Source: Tilletia caries
Lineage: Eukaryota > Basidiomycota > Exobasidiomycetes > Tilletiales > Tilletiaceae
Assembly (NCBI GenBank): GCA_032718865.1
Contig: JALUTQ010000030.1
Coordinates: forward strand, 496,001 to 560,000
Length of the DNA stretch: 64,000 nucleotides
Direction of reading: 5' to 3'
The notes beneath the pieces are model-generated. The model was not told the DNA's origin and searched no databases. It worked only from the letters and a program-made list of their open reading frames with translations. Positions within the stretch are counted from its first letter, which is position 1, and the number at the start of each line of letters is the position of its first letter. Both the position numbers and the translations under genes were made by a program. Shown here in pieces: positions 30,959 through 42,850 of this stretch.

Positions 30959-33900
30959 TTACATCACGGCCGCCGTGCGCCGGCCCCAATCTTCGTGTTC
31001 CTGTACGAAGAGAGGTTGAGGGGTCAGCAAGTTGACCCGTTCGCGCCGAGCCGAGCCAAAGGCCAGACAGATTCAAAACATAGAATCGGAAACTCACCTC
31101 TCTCAACATCTCTTCCATGGCATCGTTACGAGGTGACTGGTCGGGCCGGACTGTGGACGATGGAGACGGACCCAAGACCCCCGGCCCACCGTTCGAGGAG
31201 ACCCCTGACACATCGGCCAACGAGCGTCTCTGCGCCTCCGCAAAGTCGGCCTCTTCCTGTCGGCGCAGTCGAGCCGCCCGCTCACGGGACGTTTCAACCC
31301 TCGAGTGGGACGGCGGGGGCGATGGCGGTAGCGTGTTCGACGCCTGTGGTTGTCGCGTCGGTTTCGCGGCGTCTGCGACGACGGCGGCGTGGGAGCGTGA
31401 TGAACTTCGGCACTGACAAAAGGGAGGGAGACGACACAAGAAGAAGAAGGAATATGTTAGTTCATGCGAATGCCAGATGGAAGCGAAGGCGCAGAGCAAC
31501 TCACTCGGGCGCACTTCCAGGTCCAAAGCCACATTCGTCGCAGCCTGTAAGGCCTCGATCCAATTCACCACATGCCGATCACTGCTCGTCTGAAGCAAGA
31601 ACTGCTCCCCCTCCGCCCGGATCCTGACAATGTGTTTCCGCTTCAGGTAATCGGCAGCCAATCCAGACTCGGCCCGTTGGAGCGAGTAGTGACGCACGAG
31701 ACCCATCTTGCCCTCCTGCGTGACGGAGAAGGTCTGACGCGCCTGATAGACGTTCGCTGCGGAGGTGGAGGAGTAGGACTGCTGGAAGTTACCGCCGCCT
31801 AGTCCGCTGCCGGCGGAGTTGTCCCGTTCCCGAGCAGCAGACATGGTAGCGTTCGCAACGCTGCCTCGGCGCGCTTGAGTTGATCCCCCTCCTCCTCCTC
31901 CTCCCGTCGTCTCCTCCGTCCAACTCGCTTTCTCGCCAGACCTGACGGTCGGGTTAATCGTGATCGCCGCACCAGATCCACCATTACCGGGCCCACCAGC
32001 TCCACCGCCGCCGCCGCCGCCGCCCGGCCCACCCGACCCGCCTCCGTTCACAGTGGCACTCTGTTCTCTCATGCCTTCATCCCCCACAGGTTCCGAATGA
32101 ACATGGACGCCCTCCATCATCCCCCACGCCGCCTCCTTCCCAGACAGACTGAGGTGCGAATAGTCATTCTTGTACACCCTCAAGCTGGTCCCATGCAGCA
32201 CAAAGTACTGCCGCTTCCAGCTCCGATCCTTCGCTTGCACATTCGGAGCGGAGAACTCGAGTTTGCGGGAGAGGTAGCCCTCGATGTGGACCGCGCATTT
32301 GTAAGGCGGCAGTCGTTCTCGGCCTTCTTCCTCGCGCGGGAGGATGGTCTGACTGAGTCCTTCCGGCCGGTTTAACAGGACCGAGTACGGTGGGGGCTCG
32401 TGTCGGAGCTCGTACATCGATCGACGACGTTGCAACCCAGGCGTTTCCGGACTCGAGAGCTCCCGGCCCATAGCAGTAGCACCACCAGGTGCCGCGCGCA
32501 AGCCGCTCCCGCTCACACCACCCACGACGGCTGCCGAATTCGAGGCAGCAAGCAAAGCTGACGCCGTATCCTTCGACGATTTGCCGTCCTTGTCCGGAAG
32601 GAGGAACGAGGGAATGGCCTGCTTGAGACCCTGCGCTACAGCCTGCCTCCGACTTCCCGTACTACTACTCGCCCCGCTCGAACCCGTCGCAGCCGACATC
32701 CGCGCCGACGCGTCCGCAGCACCGCCCTGTTCGCCTGCCAACCCATCAGCAACCAGCGGATGGGCATCGGAGGAGGTCGGTGGCAGACCAGCTACGATGG
32801 AGGGCCTGCCGGGCTGTTGTTGCTGAGAACCGAGCACCCTACTCGAGCCCGACGAGCGGAAGCCCGCCAAACTTGAGCTGAGATCCATCAGACTCTGTGA
32901 TTTCTGGTGGTACAGCTCCGGGCGGACCGACTTGGGCGTCGGCGGCGGACGGAGACTGTCAAGGACCGTCTTGTGAACCGCCGCCGCTGGTCGATTGGTT
33001 GATTCTGTAGACGTCGTCATCGCCTCTGCATTCATGTATTCCACAGAGTCGGTCGAAGGGGTCGAAGACCGTCCTTCCGTACGTGACGAACCCCTCGCAG
33101 GAACAGGAGCCGCCAAACTTGCCGCAGTTCCCGTCCCCACAGTCGGTGATGCCACGACAACCTCCTCCACCACCGTCGAAGTCGAAGGCGACATCGTCCT
33201 CGCCCCCGCGCCCGCAACAGGCACCTCCTTCGACCTCCCCTTCCCCTTACCCAACCCCAACGCCTTCGGCAGCGCAGCCAGATCCGCAGCCGACAACGGC
33301 ATAAGCCCAGCCTCAAGCGCAGGCGCAAGCGGCGTACGAGGCGCCATCCCCGTCCCCGCCGGCATGAGCGTGACGAACCCGCTACCCCCCGGTGTAGGTG
33401 GGAGCGACGGACCGCCAGCACCACCAGCAGTAGCAGCCGTGCCGGACGTCCCAGGCCGCGAGGCAGCAGAGCGCAGAGACGTACTCGACGGTGCGCGTGA
33501 ACGTGTTATAATCGACGGCGAAGGCGGCGGCGCGTTCCGTTCATAGCCAGCCAGAGCCGAAGCGGCCGTGGCGATAATGGCGGATCGACCGGAGACTGTA
33601 CTTCCCGTGATCCGGTTCGGGCCCGTAGGCGTGGGAGTGGGCAGGAGGGAGAAGTACGAGGCTCCTTCGTGATTGCCTGTCGGGCGCGCCGTGGGTAGAT
33701 CCGGATCCGTGCCCGCCGCCGCTGACGAGGACGGTCCCGGCGCGACGGAGGCCGAGCCCGAAGCGGCGCCAGCAGGACCAGAACCAGGCACAGGCACACC
33801 CAGTGTAGAAGAGCGCGGGAACGGCATCGGTGTCCTTCCCGTGCCCCTCTCCTGATCCCCGACGGCCACAGTATGCCCACTACCAGCAGAAGGAGAACGA

Positions 33901-35811
33901 GAAAAACTAGCCGGCGTACCGGGTGTGAGTGCGGAATTCGCAAACGTGACCCACCCAACCGGCGCCTGGGCCTGCGTCCCCGTCCCCGCCGCCGCCGTTA
34001 ATGCTGGTGTCTTCCCTCCACCACTCGCCGACATAGAAGACGGCGAGGAGGACGAGAGGGCCTGGACGAAGGAGGGTTTGGGTGGGAGAGCGATCTCGTC
34101 TGGTCGACGTGGACGCGTGAGGGAGGAGGAGGACGGCGACGAAGACGAAGACGCCGGACCGGCTATGGAGGAAGGAGGTGGTGGAACGAGCGCTTCCATT
34201 GAGAACACCAAGAAGAAGGAGAAAGGACGCCGCGGAGCAAAAAGCGGAAGTAGGGTCAGCAGAGGGGTTGGGCACACTGGAAAAGTTATAGAACACCCGC
34301 TACTCACCTGACGCCTCCACCCGTCTTCTCCGCGCGGCCTCCTCCTCACTATCATTACCCTCCTCCTCATCAGAAGTCTCATCATCCGTCGCGTCCGTAA
34401 AATTCTCATCGCTCTCCTCCTGCGACTCTTCCTCCTCCCCTTCGCCTCCATCATCCTGCCGGGGCCGGACGCGCTGCTGCTTCGGACGACCAGCCCCAGC
34501 CGCAGACGCAGACGTGGAAGATGAAGTCGCGATGCCGACACGCTGATGACGGCGACGTGACGATGTTGTGCCCCCCTGCTGCTGCTGTTGAGCTATGGCC
34601 GCGCCAGGGGTAGAAAAAGTGGAAGTGGAGGGCGTGAAAAAGGGAGCGTCGACACTTGGCTCTACTCCACCAACGTCCGAGTCCATATTGACGGAGGAGG
34701 AGGAGGATCTTCGCCTGCGTCCTTCTGCCGCCGCCGCCGTCGCCGCTACTGCTGCAGGTGAACGAGATGCCGGCCGGCCGTGGGAGGAGTTGAGACGGGG
34801 TACGTGGCGCATGGCTTTTCGGGATTGACGGGTGTCGTTGGTGGTGGTGGTGGTGGTGGTAGTTGTTGTAGCTGTGGATGTGGCTGCGTCTGTGGTGCTT
34901 TCTTGAGCTGGCAAGGGAGCGAAGGCAGGCAGGAGGGCAGGTGCCGGTACGATGGGAGCGATTTGTGGTACAGCAGGAGCTGGAGCTGGAGTGACAGCGT
35001 CCTGACGATTGACGCCGGCTGGGCCTGCGCCTGCATCCGATGCTGATGCCGATGTCAATGCTGCTCCTCCCGCAGCCGATTGTGAATTTGCACCTACGCT
35101 GGTCGTCCCTTTCGCATGCGCTGCAACTGCTGCGACGGCATCAGCAGAGTCGACCTCTTCATCCAAGCCCAGCGAGCCTCGTCTTGCACTGGCGAGAGCG
35201 CCGATGCCGAGACCTAGACCGGCGGCGCCCACCGCGATGGCAGAAGCGTGTGAAGCTGATCCGCGGCGTGCGCTTTCTGGCTCGCTCTGATCGTGAAGGT
35301 GCTCGATGAGCTCCGGTGACGTTGGCGAGCGGGTTTCCTGATGTAAAGAGAGAGCCGGGGTGTCGATAGCCTTTTGGGCGATTTTGTTTGCCAGAGGATC
35401 GAGCGCGGGTCTTGTGGCTGTACTGGTGCTAGCGGTGGGATTAGCGATTGCCGGGGAGGGCAAGGCGGAGGAAGCAGACGAGGAAAAAGAAGGTGACCAT
35501 TGGACAGGGGAGAAGAGGGGCCGTTCTAGCTGTTCTGGTTCCTGCTGCTGGGATGCGGACGAGAAGGAGTGGTGGGTGTTGAGTTCGAGACGGGGAGGGA
35601 AGACGGCTGTGGTGGGTGAGGAGGAGGGAGAGGAGAGTTGAGGAGCAGGACGGGGCAATGCGGAGGTGGATGAGGACGAGGAGGAGGAGCGAGGGTGGAG
35701 AGGGGTGTATGCGGGTGGTAAGTCTGTGACTGACTGGGGAGGTAGGCCTGCGGTGGAGGAAGTGGAAGGGGTGGGTGAGGATGCAGTGGTGGTGGTGAGT
35801 GTTGGGGTAGA

Positions 35812-35845
<34 letters not shown>

Positions 35846-36291
35846 GCAGAGGTGAGTTTGTTGCCGGCGGAGGTGAGGGCGGCCTTGATAACAGATTTGG
35901 TCTTGCTTGCGAAGGAGAAGGAGCTGCGTTCCCGTTCCCTGGTGGGAGGAGCGGCCGCGTTGGCTGTGGTGTTTGTGTTTCGAATGGCTGCGTCGTTGTA
36001 TGATCCGCGCCTGGCGTCGAGGATGCGCGGGGAGGTGTGTGAGGAGATGGAGGGTGAGCGTGGTGCGGCCATGGGAGGAGCCTGAGTGCGGGAGCTGACT
36101 CTGCGTGCTCGGAAGGTGGACAGGAAGGTCGAGGACGAGGATGAGGAGGACCTTGGCTGCTGTGGTAATGCTGAGCCTGAGGCTGAGGCTGAGGCTGCAG
36201 CTGGCGGGTGTTCCCAGGGGCTGTCGAGCGAGAGCGGGCCTGAGGATGATGGGAACGCTGACGGCGGAGACGGTCCAGAACCAGAACGCAT
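30959..36291 (-). CDS. PH-domain protein, YHR131C/YNL144C-like, long Ser/Pro-rich
   Basis: Exons (minus): 36291-34308, 34162-31505, 31372-31098 and 31000-30959; all phases agree, giving 1652 residues. The start MRSGSGPSPP was preferred; an in-frame ATG at 36321 adds ten residues. The first 1000+ residues are disordered (Ser, Thr, Ala, Gly tracts; acidic EESDENFTDATDDE; basic RRRR). The PPPYSVLL...LPPYKC segment leads into a PH domain: HIEGYLSRKLEF, RSWKRQYFVLHGTSLRVYKN and, after a large glycine-rich insert, HYSLQRAESGLAADYLKRKH and VVNWIEALQAATNVALDLE. The insert sits between PH strands, so the domain is split in sequence. The layout resembles the yeast YHR131C/YNL144C family of PH proteins, which probably bind membranes. 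A C-terminal Arg/Glu helix (SRERAARLRRQEEADF) follows. Confidence 0.75.
35813..35844. repeat. CCTGTG hexanucleotide microsatellite inside the PH-protein gene
   Basis: Five tandem CCTGTG units, encoding a Gly-Thr alternating run on the minus strand. Confidence 0.9.
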
Positions 36292-37439
36292 CGCAGAGAT
36301 AGGGAAGAGATACGTACACACTACAGAGACAGAGACAGAGACAGAGCGAGTATGGTAATATGTATGGAAGAGAAGATACGAGGAAGAGTATGTATGTCAG
36401 AGAGCGAAGCAAGGTGGGACGATGGTGATGCTCAGGGAAATTGATTCATTCGCCCTGTCGGTCCTGCTCATCGCTCATCGCACATCGGCAGAAATCAATC
36501 CCCGACAGCCGACATGTGGAGAGAACAACGCCGATGGAAGCGAACCCTGAGCAACACCGCCCTCCCTCATCAAGTCATCGCCTCATCGCCTCATCTCGCC
36601 GCCAACGACATCGCTCGACCTGTTCAGTCAGCACTCCAGACTCATCAGGCATCAGGCAACAGATATGAAAGCATGTTTGCCTGCCTTCTCACCGGGGCCC
36701 GCGGGTGGTCAGGTCCGATGCATGCAGACACTCGTGACAAATCAGTCATCACGGCTGTTGACACTTAATTCACACTTTCACAGCCTCACCAGTCACCACC
36801 ACTCTCCCATTTCTCACTCACTACTCACCGACTCACCGCTCCTCTTCTTCTCCTCTTCTTCCTCTCTCTCTCCTTCCATCTGCCTTCCACAGCTCTTATT
36901 GATATTCAGCTATAGCCGGCCTCACCAACGGGCAACAGCCGGCAGCCGCATATGTATTCCATACCAGCATCCCAATGGCGCACTCGCTCCGGACGACGCA
37001 TGCCAGTGTAGCTCGCCCATAACCTACACACGCACATCAGACCAGAGATACACTCTCATGCCATGCAAATTCCCGCACCACCTCAACTCCAGCCGCCAAT
37101 CCCCGTATAATGAGAGTAGTGCTGCGGGCCTGCGATGGTACATATGATCATGCATCATGAAGCCGTAGTAGAATCCACCTCATCCCGCTCCGCCTCGCAA
37201 TTTAATAGCATGTCGTGCATCAGACATCAATCGTCAAGTCATCAGTAGTGGGTAAAGTGAGCGTGGATTTCATGTTCCGACTTCGGTCCTGTCCCGACCC
37301 TCTCCATTGTCCCTTCCCTTTGTTAACGCAGCCGGCAACTCCCTTTTGTCCTTGCCTCTACTTCGGTGTCTACGCTTTTCATCTGACATGCAATTCAACC
37401 ACCACCTGCCACTCTTTGCAACGCTTCGGTATATACGAT
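36292..37439. other. Divergent promoter interval
   Basis: Upstream of the PH-protein gene (minus, begins with an ACAGAG repeat in its leader near 36322-36346) and of the 37.4-kb gene (plus). No gene seen. Confidence 0.4.
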
Positions 37440-38942
37440 ATGTCGGACGTTACCCTCTCAGAAGATGAACACGGTGGGCAAGACTATGAGTATGTTCCCA
37501 GGGGCCCTTGTATCGATGACGGTTCCGAAGCCAACGCACGCGATGCGGGGCCCGTGACAAGTAAATTCAGGCAGATCAGAGGTGAGCAGCGCGAGCAAAG
37601 ACCAGCACGGAAAAGCCCAGGGAGTGCTGAATCTCTGCTGCCCCCAAACGGATTCTCACAAGTCTCGGATTACGAGGTTCCTCACCTTGCTGGCTCCGAC
37701 GCGATGCGCGCCATCGTAGAGGAAATCGCTTGGATGCTGCCCCGTGCCGGCCCGCCTGTCCACGGAGGAATCAAAGCACTCATCCCCATCATCGAATACT
37801 CCCTTACGAAGAAGGCGATACGACACGAGGGCACCGCATTCGTCAATCGGGTCCTCAGCTTCTACCAGGACTCCTTCCGGCTCGGTGCCGTCTTCATCTA
37901 CACCACTCGCATCCCCGGTTCGGTGTCCAACATCCACTTTGGCAACATATATTCCTCCATTGCCGCCTTGAAGAGGATCGTCGAGGAACATCGGAAGGGG
38001 TCGATCTCCTATCGATCGTCCGACCCACAACGCCTCCGAAAGGTATTCAGGGACGCGGTCTGGCACCTCAAGATAGCGATCGGGGACGCCCGGGTATCCT
38101 TCGGCCTCATCAGCAAGTCCCGCCGGATCATCCTGGACGCACAGCACAGCGACGCCGAACGGCCCCCTTTGTTCGATGAAGGATTGCTCAGCATGTTCGA
38201 AGTTCAAATGTGGAGCGTCGCCGACGAACGGACGTACACCCATGGAGTAGGGGCCGGGAACACACGAGGTTCGTACATGCGGTTTTACTTCGACCTGTAC
38301 GCCCAGCTGCGACAGGTTGACTTTACCACACCCACCGCCAGCGATCTTCCTGTGCCCACCAACGACGATGACGGCGACGCCGATGCGGCGTGGGACGTAG
38401 CCACGATCGACAGGCTGGCCCGCTCTCTCCAGAATGAACTCCAACTAGGCCGACTGTCGTCCCTCGGACAGGATACATTCAGGACGTGGCAACACTCGGC
38501 AGCTCGCCAAATTCGCGAAGCAGTTCAACTCTACGAGACCGGCGAAGGATTCCTCTGCCCGCCTCACCTGGGTCTGCACATCCAACTCGGATCGTACCTG
38601 ATCAACTTGTCGGTAATCGAGTGCTTTCGGCAAGCGACTGTGGTCGGAGGGATGCTTGTCATGTACTACCGCGATGCGTTCACGAGGTCTCCCTCCTTGG
38701 AAGCCCGACTTGAACTTTGCCACGCTTTGGGCGCATTCACTCTCGTCCTTATCCAGGCTGGTCGCGAACAGGAAGCACTTCGTGCGATGGAAGACGTACT
38801 GGAGCTCGTGTGGCCGCTCCGCGATGGGACAGATGCACATCAAGATTTCTTGGGCCGCATTGTGTCCACGTACGTCCAAGCTTCGTCTGCCTACGACGAT
38901 CGAATTCGTCGGGACGACCTCCCGCTGTCCCACACCCCGTAG
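37440..38942 (+). CDS. Shorter relative of the TPR-family protein
   Basis: Single exon from ATG 37440 (MSDVTLSEDEHGGQDY) to TAG 38940-38942, 500 residues. The frame is open further upstream, but this ATG begins the acidic N-terminus typical of the family. By eye it parallels the protein at 22469: an N-terminal helical module (GSVSNIHFGNIYSSIAALKR, then DPQRLRKVFRDAVWHLKIAI) and a later one (GSYLINLSVIECFRQATVV, LCHALGAFTLVLIQAGREQE, ALRAMEDVLELVWPLRDG) align with the corresponding part of the longer protein. The protein ends where the other continues into about 400 residues of TPRs. It is either a truncated paralogue or a separate short type. No enzymatic motif. Confidence 0.6.
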   Translation: MSDVTLSEDEHGGQDYEYVPRGPCIDDGSEANARDAGPVTSKFRQIRGEQREQRPARKSPGSAESLLPPNGFSQVSDYEVPHLAGSDAMRAIVEEIAWMLPRAGPPVHGGIKALIPIIEYSLTKKAIRHEGTAFVNRVLSFYQDSFRLGAVFIYTTRIPGSVSNIHFGNIYSSIAALKRIVEEHRKGSISYRSSDPQRLRKVFRDAVWHLKIAIGDARVSFGLISKSRRIILDAQHSDAERPPLFDEGLLSMFEVQMWSVADERTYTHGVGAGNTRGSYMRFYFDLYAQLRQVDFTTPTASDLPVPTNDDDGDADAAWDVATIDRLARSLQNELQLGRLSSLGQDTFRTWQHSAARQIREAVQLYETGEGFLCPPHLGLHIQLGSYLINLSVIECFRQATVVGGMLVMYYRDAFTRSPSLEARLELCHALGAFTLVLIQAGREQEALRAMEDVLELVWPLRDGTDAHQDFLGRIVSTYVQASSAYDDRIRRDDLPLSHTP

Positions 38943-39180
38943 AGCGTGCCGCAGTGCCTTTCCGAAGATCGAGCCGACTCCTGCAACACTTCCACGATTC
39001 CCCATCATAAGTCACAACTGATCATGGACAGCGCGATGGCCCCAGTGGACCATCTATCCGCGGCCAGTTGTGCAGTATGTAATGTATGTGTATATTTTAT
39101 TCCATTCCGAAAGCTCCATTTACTGTAAAGGTATGCGCGATCTATATGGTCGACATACATGTGAGATTATCCTGAGTGGG

Positions 39181-40859
39181 TCAGAACAGGGACACGCCAT
39201 CAAGCCAGGCCGCACCGCTCGAAGAGGCCCGCACCTCGACGACCTTGCTCCAGGGCTGTTTCCGCTCAAATGCAAAACTCCACAAGGGATCCGCCCGTTG
39301 ATATCCTCCCGCCTGACTACTACTGTGCCCGACATGCTGCACCACCGCCGGATTCAGCGCCAGAATCTCGTACAGCCCCACACCAGCTCTCCGTTCCTGC
39401 TCCGCCACTTCAGGCGTGATGCGCGCATTCGGGTGAGAAGCTGCATGACCGACGGCCCAGTCCGCCATGAGGACGTCGTACGGCTGTTCACCCGCATGCG
39501 CGCGAAGATGCGTGGCGAGAGCGGGGAGAAGATGGTTTGGGAAGATCGTGGCTTGGGTACAGCATCCTCGGCGGGGCATGGAGGAGAGCCCGGGTGGGAT
39601 GGGATGGATGTGGTTCCGGCCTGCAAGGATGATGAGGATCGTGTGTGCGAGGACGGTTAGGGATAGGATCAGGAGGGATGGTAGTGGGATGGTGGTGGGG
39701 CGGTTTGGGGAGGGCGTGGGAGCGTGGTAAGGGCGTGGTGGAGGGGAGGATGGGCGTGCGAGGAGCTTGTACGCGGCTGAGGACGATTTTGAGGATGACC
39801 CTCTTGTACCGATCAGTAGGAATGCCAAGGTGAGAATGGGTGCGGCCGCACTGACGCAGATGAGGGTAGGCACCTCGTAGTCTTCCCAGCCAAAGTATCT
39901 GTAACAACATGGAGCATGGAGGTAGCACAAAGGATAAGCATAGGAAAGGAAAAAAAGATCAGTCGGCCCGAACACGCGGTACGGATCTCAGCAACTCACT
40001 TCTCAGCATAGAAGAGACGAATGAACGCCCACGGTTTCCTCGTACGTCCCCTTTCCGATTGAACTTCGTGGGGCCATCGCGCATCAGCCGCAGCGATAGC
40101 GCTCCGGACTTGCTGATGCCAAGTAGCAGTCAGCACGATGTCGTCCTCCAGCACGACGCAGTGCGGCGTACCTGCGCGTGAACACGTGTCGAGCGTCTCT
40201 GCATAATCGACCGCGCCCTGTCGGTGCCAATCGCTCAGCTCGACTTGCGCAGCGCTCGGGAACTCGGGTCTCGGCACCACGCGGATCTTGGCAGCCACCC
40301 GACGGCCTCCGTGTGTGTAGGAGGCTACCGCTGTAGCTATCTCCAGGCTGGATTCCGGCTTGGGTTGGGCACGCACGACGATTTCGTCTGTCAGGGCGTG
40401 AAGCCATGGCGATGTGAAGAAAGGATGGGATTCGGGTTCGGCATCTGCGATGACTACGCTGATGTGTAGCCTCTTGCGTTCGGCGGGTGAGAGAGAGTCG
40501 AGGGTTGATCCGAGTGCCAGGTCGAGGTACTGAGCAGAAGGACGGCGGATCGAGATCAGTACCAGGGCGAGGTCGGGTGTGCCGAGGAGTTCGGATGTCC
40601 GATTTTCGGCCGCTAGAATAATCTCCCCCTTCTGCGCTTCGTTGTCGAGAAAGTGACGGGCCTGTCGTTCTCGGAGGGCCGAATACGTTGGCTCGTATGT
40701 TCGTGAGCTCGGCGCAAAGAAATGAGAGACGGGGTTGTCCGCATTTGCGTAGCTGAGGAGCACTGCTGACAGGGTGGTGAGGACAACGCAGAGGAGGAAG
40801 AGGCGACGTGGTCTCCGGATCGTCCTGGACAGGAACGAGGTCACCTTCTCGACCGCCAT
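39181..40859 (-). CDS. PGAP4 (TMEM246)-like membrane glycosyltransferase
   Basis: Exons (minus): 40859-40000 and 39898-39181, joined in phase across a 101-nt intron; 525 residues. An in-frame ATG at 40895 would add 12. An N-terminal signal anchor (RRLFLLCVVLTTLSAVLLSY) is followed by a luminal GT-A-like region with LALVLISIRRPSAQYLDLAL, HISVVIADAEPESHPFF, the DxD-type motif CVVLEDDIVLTATW and KPWAFIRLFYAEKYFGWEDY. Two more hydrophobic helices (LICVSAAAPILTLAFLLIG, LPSLLILSLTVLAHTILI) are inserted before the rest of the domain (GCCTQATIFPNHLLPALA). This split by tandem helices is characteristic of PGAP4, which adds a sugar side chain to GPI anchors in the Golgi. The exact sugar in fungi is unknown. 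Confidence 0.65.
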
Positions 40860-42142
40860 CCCAGCACGCAGCACGCAGCAGCCTCCACTCTCCAACGCTC
40901 CAGAACAGTTCAGCTGTCAGCACGCTTTCGAGATCCTTGGAGGAAGCAGAGGCAGGCCCGAGCGCAACAAGAAGCAGGCGCAAAGGGCGTGTCCGGTGTC
41001 GGCGAAGGTTCGGGCGAGGTCACGAAAACCGGCAATACACAGTTGTCCGCTCGTGCCTGGTGGCGTGGTGGCGTTTCACGAGCAGATGCCGCCTGAAACC
41101 TGAGCTGCAACGCCGCAACTCTAAATTCGGTCGATCGACATGAAACATCGACCGCCTCATCGTTCATTTCCGCATCCACCCCGTAGTCCCAATCTCTCCC
41201 TGACGATCCCGAACTCCCACTCTGTGCCTTGCTCAAATCTTCATCGCTTGTGGTCGACGAGTGACGATAAGGCGGGCAGCCCTGGACAGGTTAGCGCTCC
41301 GCGCTCCGCGTTCAGAGCATGCGTGTTCAGATTCAGCAAAAAAAAATCACCGGTGAGTTGGGGGGTAGATCGTAGGGGCGAGCCAACCGACAACCAACCG
41401 CCGTATTTGTCGTCCTTTTGCCGATTTACCGATCCACGAAAAGCTGATCTACCGCCAATCGATTGGCGGTAGATCGTCGGACAGGAATCTCGGCCCGCTG
41501 GCCCGCACCACACTGACACACACAGCAGCAGAAAGCCTTTACATGATCCAATAATTGATTGCACGCAGAGATAGAAAGACAAAGACAGAGAACAGCTGCG
41601 AGCGCAATGAAAGAGAAGGCTGAGGGAACACTGGCGGGAAGCTGAGGCAGACGGAGGGGATAGGGAAGCAGACGGGGCAGCAGACGGGGAAGCAGACGGG
41701 AGGGACAGAGAACACGGGACGGAGAACGACTGCAGACAGGGAGAAGAGAAGGAGACAATGAAAGAGAAGCGTGAGCTGTTAGTGAGATTGGATGGTCAGT
41801 AGTCAGTGATCGATCGGGGCAGAAGGTAGGAGAGAAGCGGGTCAGGAGCAGTCAGTGGTCGGGAGAGGGCTGGCGTCTTGTCAGTGGGAGGAGTTAGAGA
41901 GGGATGTCAGTGACGCGCAGCCAGCAGCAGGGTGATGGGCTGACAAGGGTGCGCAAGCTGATGAGTGAGTGGATGGGATGGATGGCTGGCTGGCTGGATG
42001 GCTGGATGGACGGGTCGGTGGAAGGTGCGTGGTGCGTGGTGTGCACAGTGCAGAAGACGCGCACCTCATTTTTTTCTCTTCTCTTCGTTCTATCGGCCGA
42101 GACAAGCTCCCTGGCGCTGGCAGCTGGATGCCTGAAAATCGC
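40860..42142. other. Intergenic with palindrome
   Basis: No gene seen. It contains the perfect palindrome at 41446-41475, purine-rich stretches around 41640-41740 (GGGAAGCAGACGG repeats) and GGATGG/GGCT simple repeats near 41960-42010. Confidence 0.4.
41446..41475. repeat. Perfect 30-bp palindrome
   Basis: GATCTACCGCCAATC is followed immediately by its own reverse complement. A related half (GGGTAGATCGTAGGG) lies about 80 nt upstream near 41365-41380. No known site is recognised. Confidence 0.8.
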
Positions 42143-42145
42143 TAA

Positions 42146-42847
42146 GGTGGTGTTCACTGGTCAGAATGGCGTTCAATTTTGGCCTCAATTCACACTGCAA
42201 AATGTCAACGGCGTGAGGCAAATTGGCGTGAACTTGCGCGCGGGACTTCACGCCATCTATCAATTGAACGGGTTTGGCTTGAAATGAACGGATTGAGTGA
42301 GCGCAGTCAGAAATGAGACGCGACACGTCAGTCAGTATGGGTGTCACACGTCGTCTGGCTCTCGACATGAAATGAGGTGAAAAATTCCCCCCTGGTTACC
42401 TGATCTGCTGATCACCCTGGACACATACTCGTACATATATCCGGCGAGGAGCGAGTGTGCTGTATGTAGTTGCTTGATGCTCGATGCTTGTTGTTGTATG
42501 TGTATGCACGCAAGCGCACTAAATAAGCAGCGAGCTGCTCTAACGTCTGCCCTGCTTGTAATGAGGTGAAAACTGATGGAAAAAACTGAAAAACTCTCAC
42601 TGAGACGCCGCAAAACTGGGTCTGTGTTGTGGTTTCGGCTCCGCGCCAGCAATGGCGTGAATGAAATCCGGCCAAAATGCTGGATTTGGCCCACGCCATT
42701 TTCTATTAAGTAGCAGCGGCGTGAGCTCACGACTGGCGTGAACTCAAGCGGCGTGAGAAGTGTCAAGTGAACAGAACAGGCGTGAACTGACGCCAAAAAA
42801 AATTCACGCCGAAATTTTGGCGTGAGAGCCGCCCGATGAACAGGGCC
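42146..42847. mobile_element. Harbinger-like MITE with TAA target duplication
   Basis: TAA flanks both sides (42143-42145 and 42848-42850). The left end GGTGGTGTTCACTGG and the right end (complement) GGCCCTGTTCATCGG match at 10 of 15 positions, with an identical TGTTCA core. About ten copies of GGCGTGA in both orientations cluster near the two ends, as expected for subterminal transposase-binding repeats. No transposase is encoded in the 702 bp. A PIF/Harbinger assignment rests on the 3-bp TWA target and end shape. Confidence 0.55.
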
Positions 42848-42850
42848 TAA

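Noticed and set aside
30945..34541. The 1198-codon minus-strand frame read as one exon
   Set aside because: Its first part runs in the wrong frame relative to the upstream exon and it reads through three introns. The four-exon model fits phases and the PH domain better.
40084..40983. Second minus-strand frame overlapping the PGAP4-like gene
   Set aside because: Shadow frame; the PGAP4 motifs lie in the other frame.
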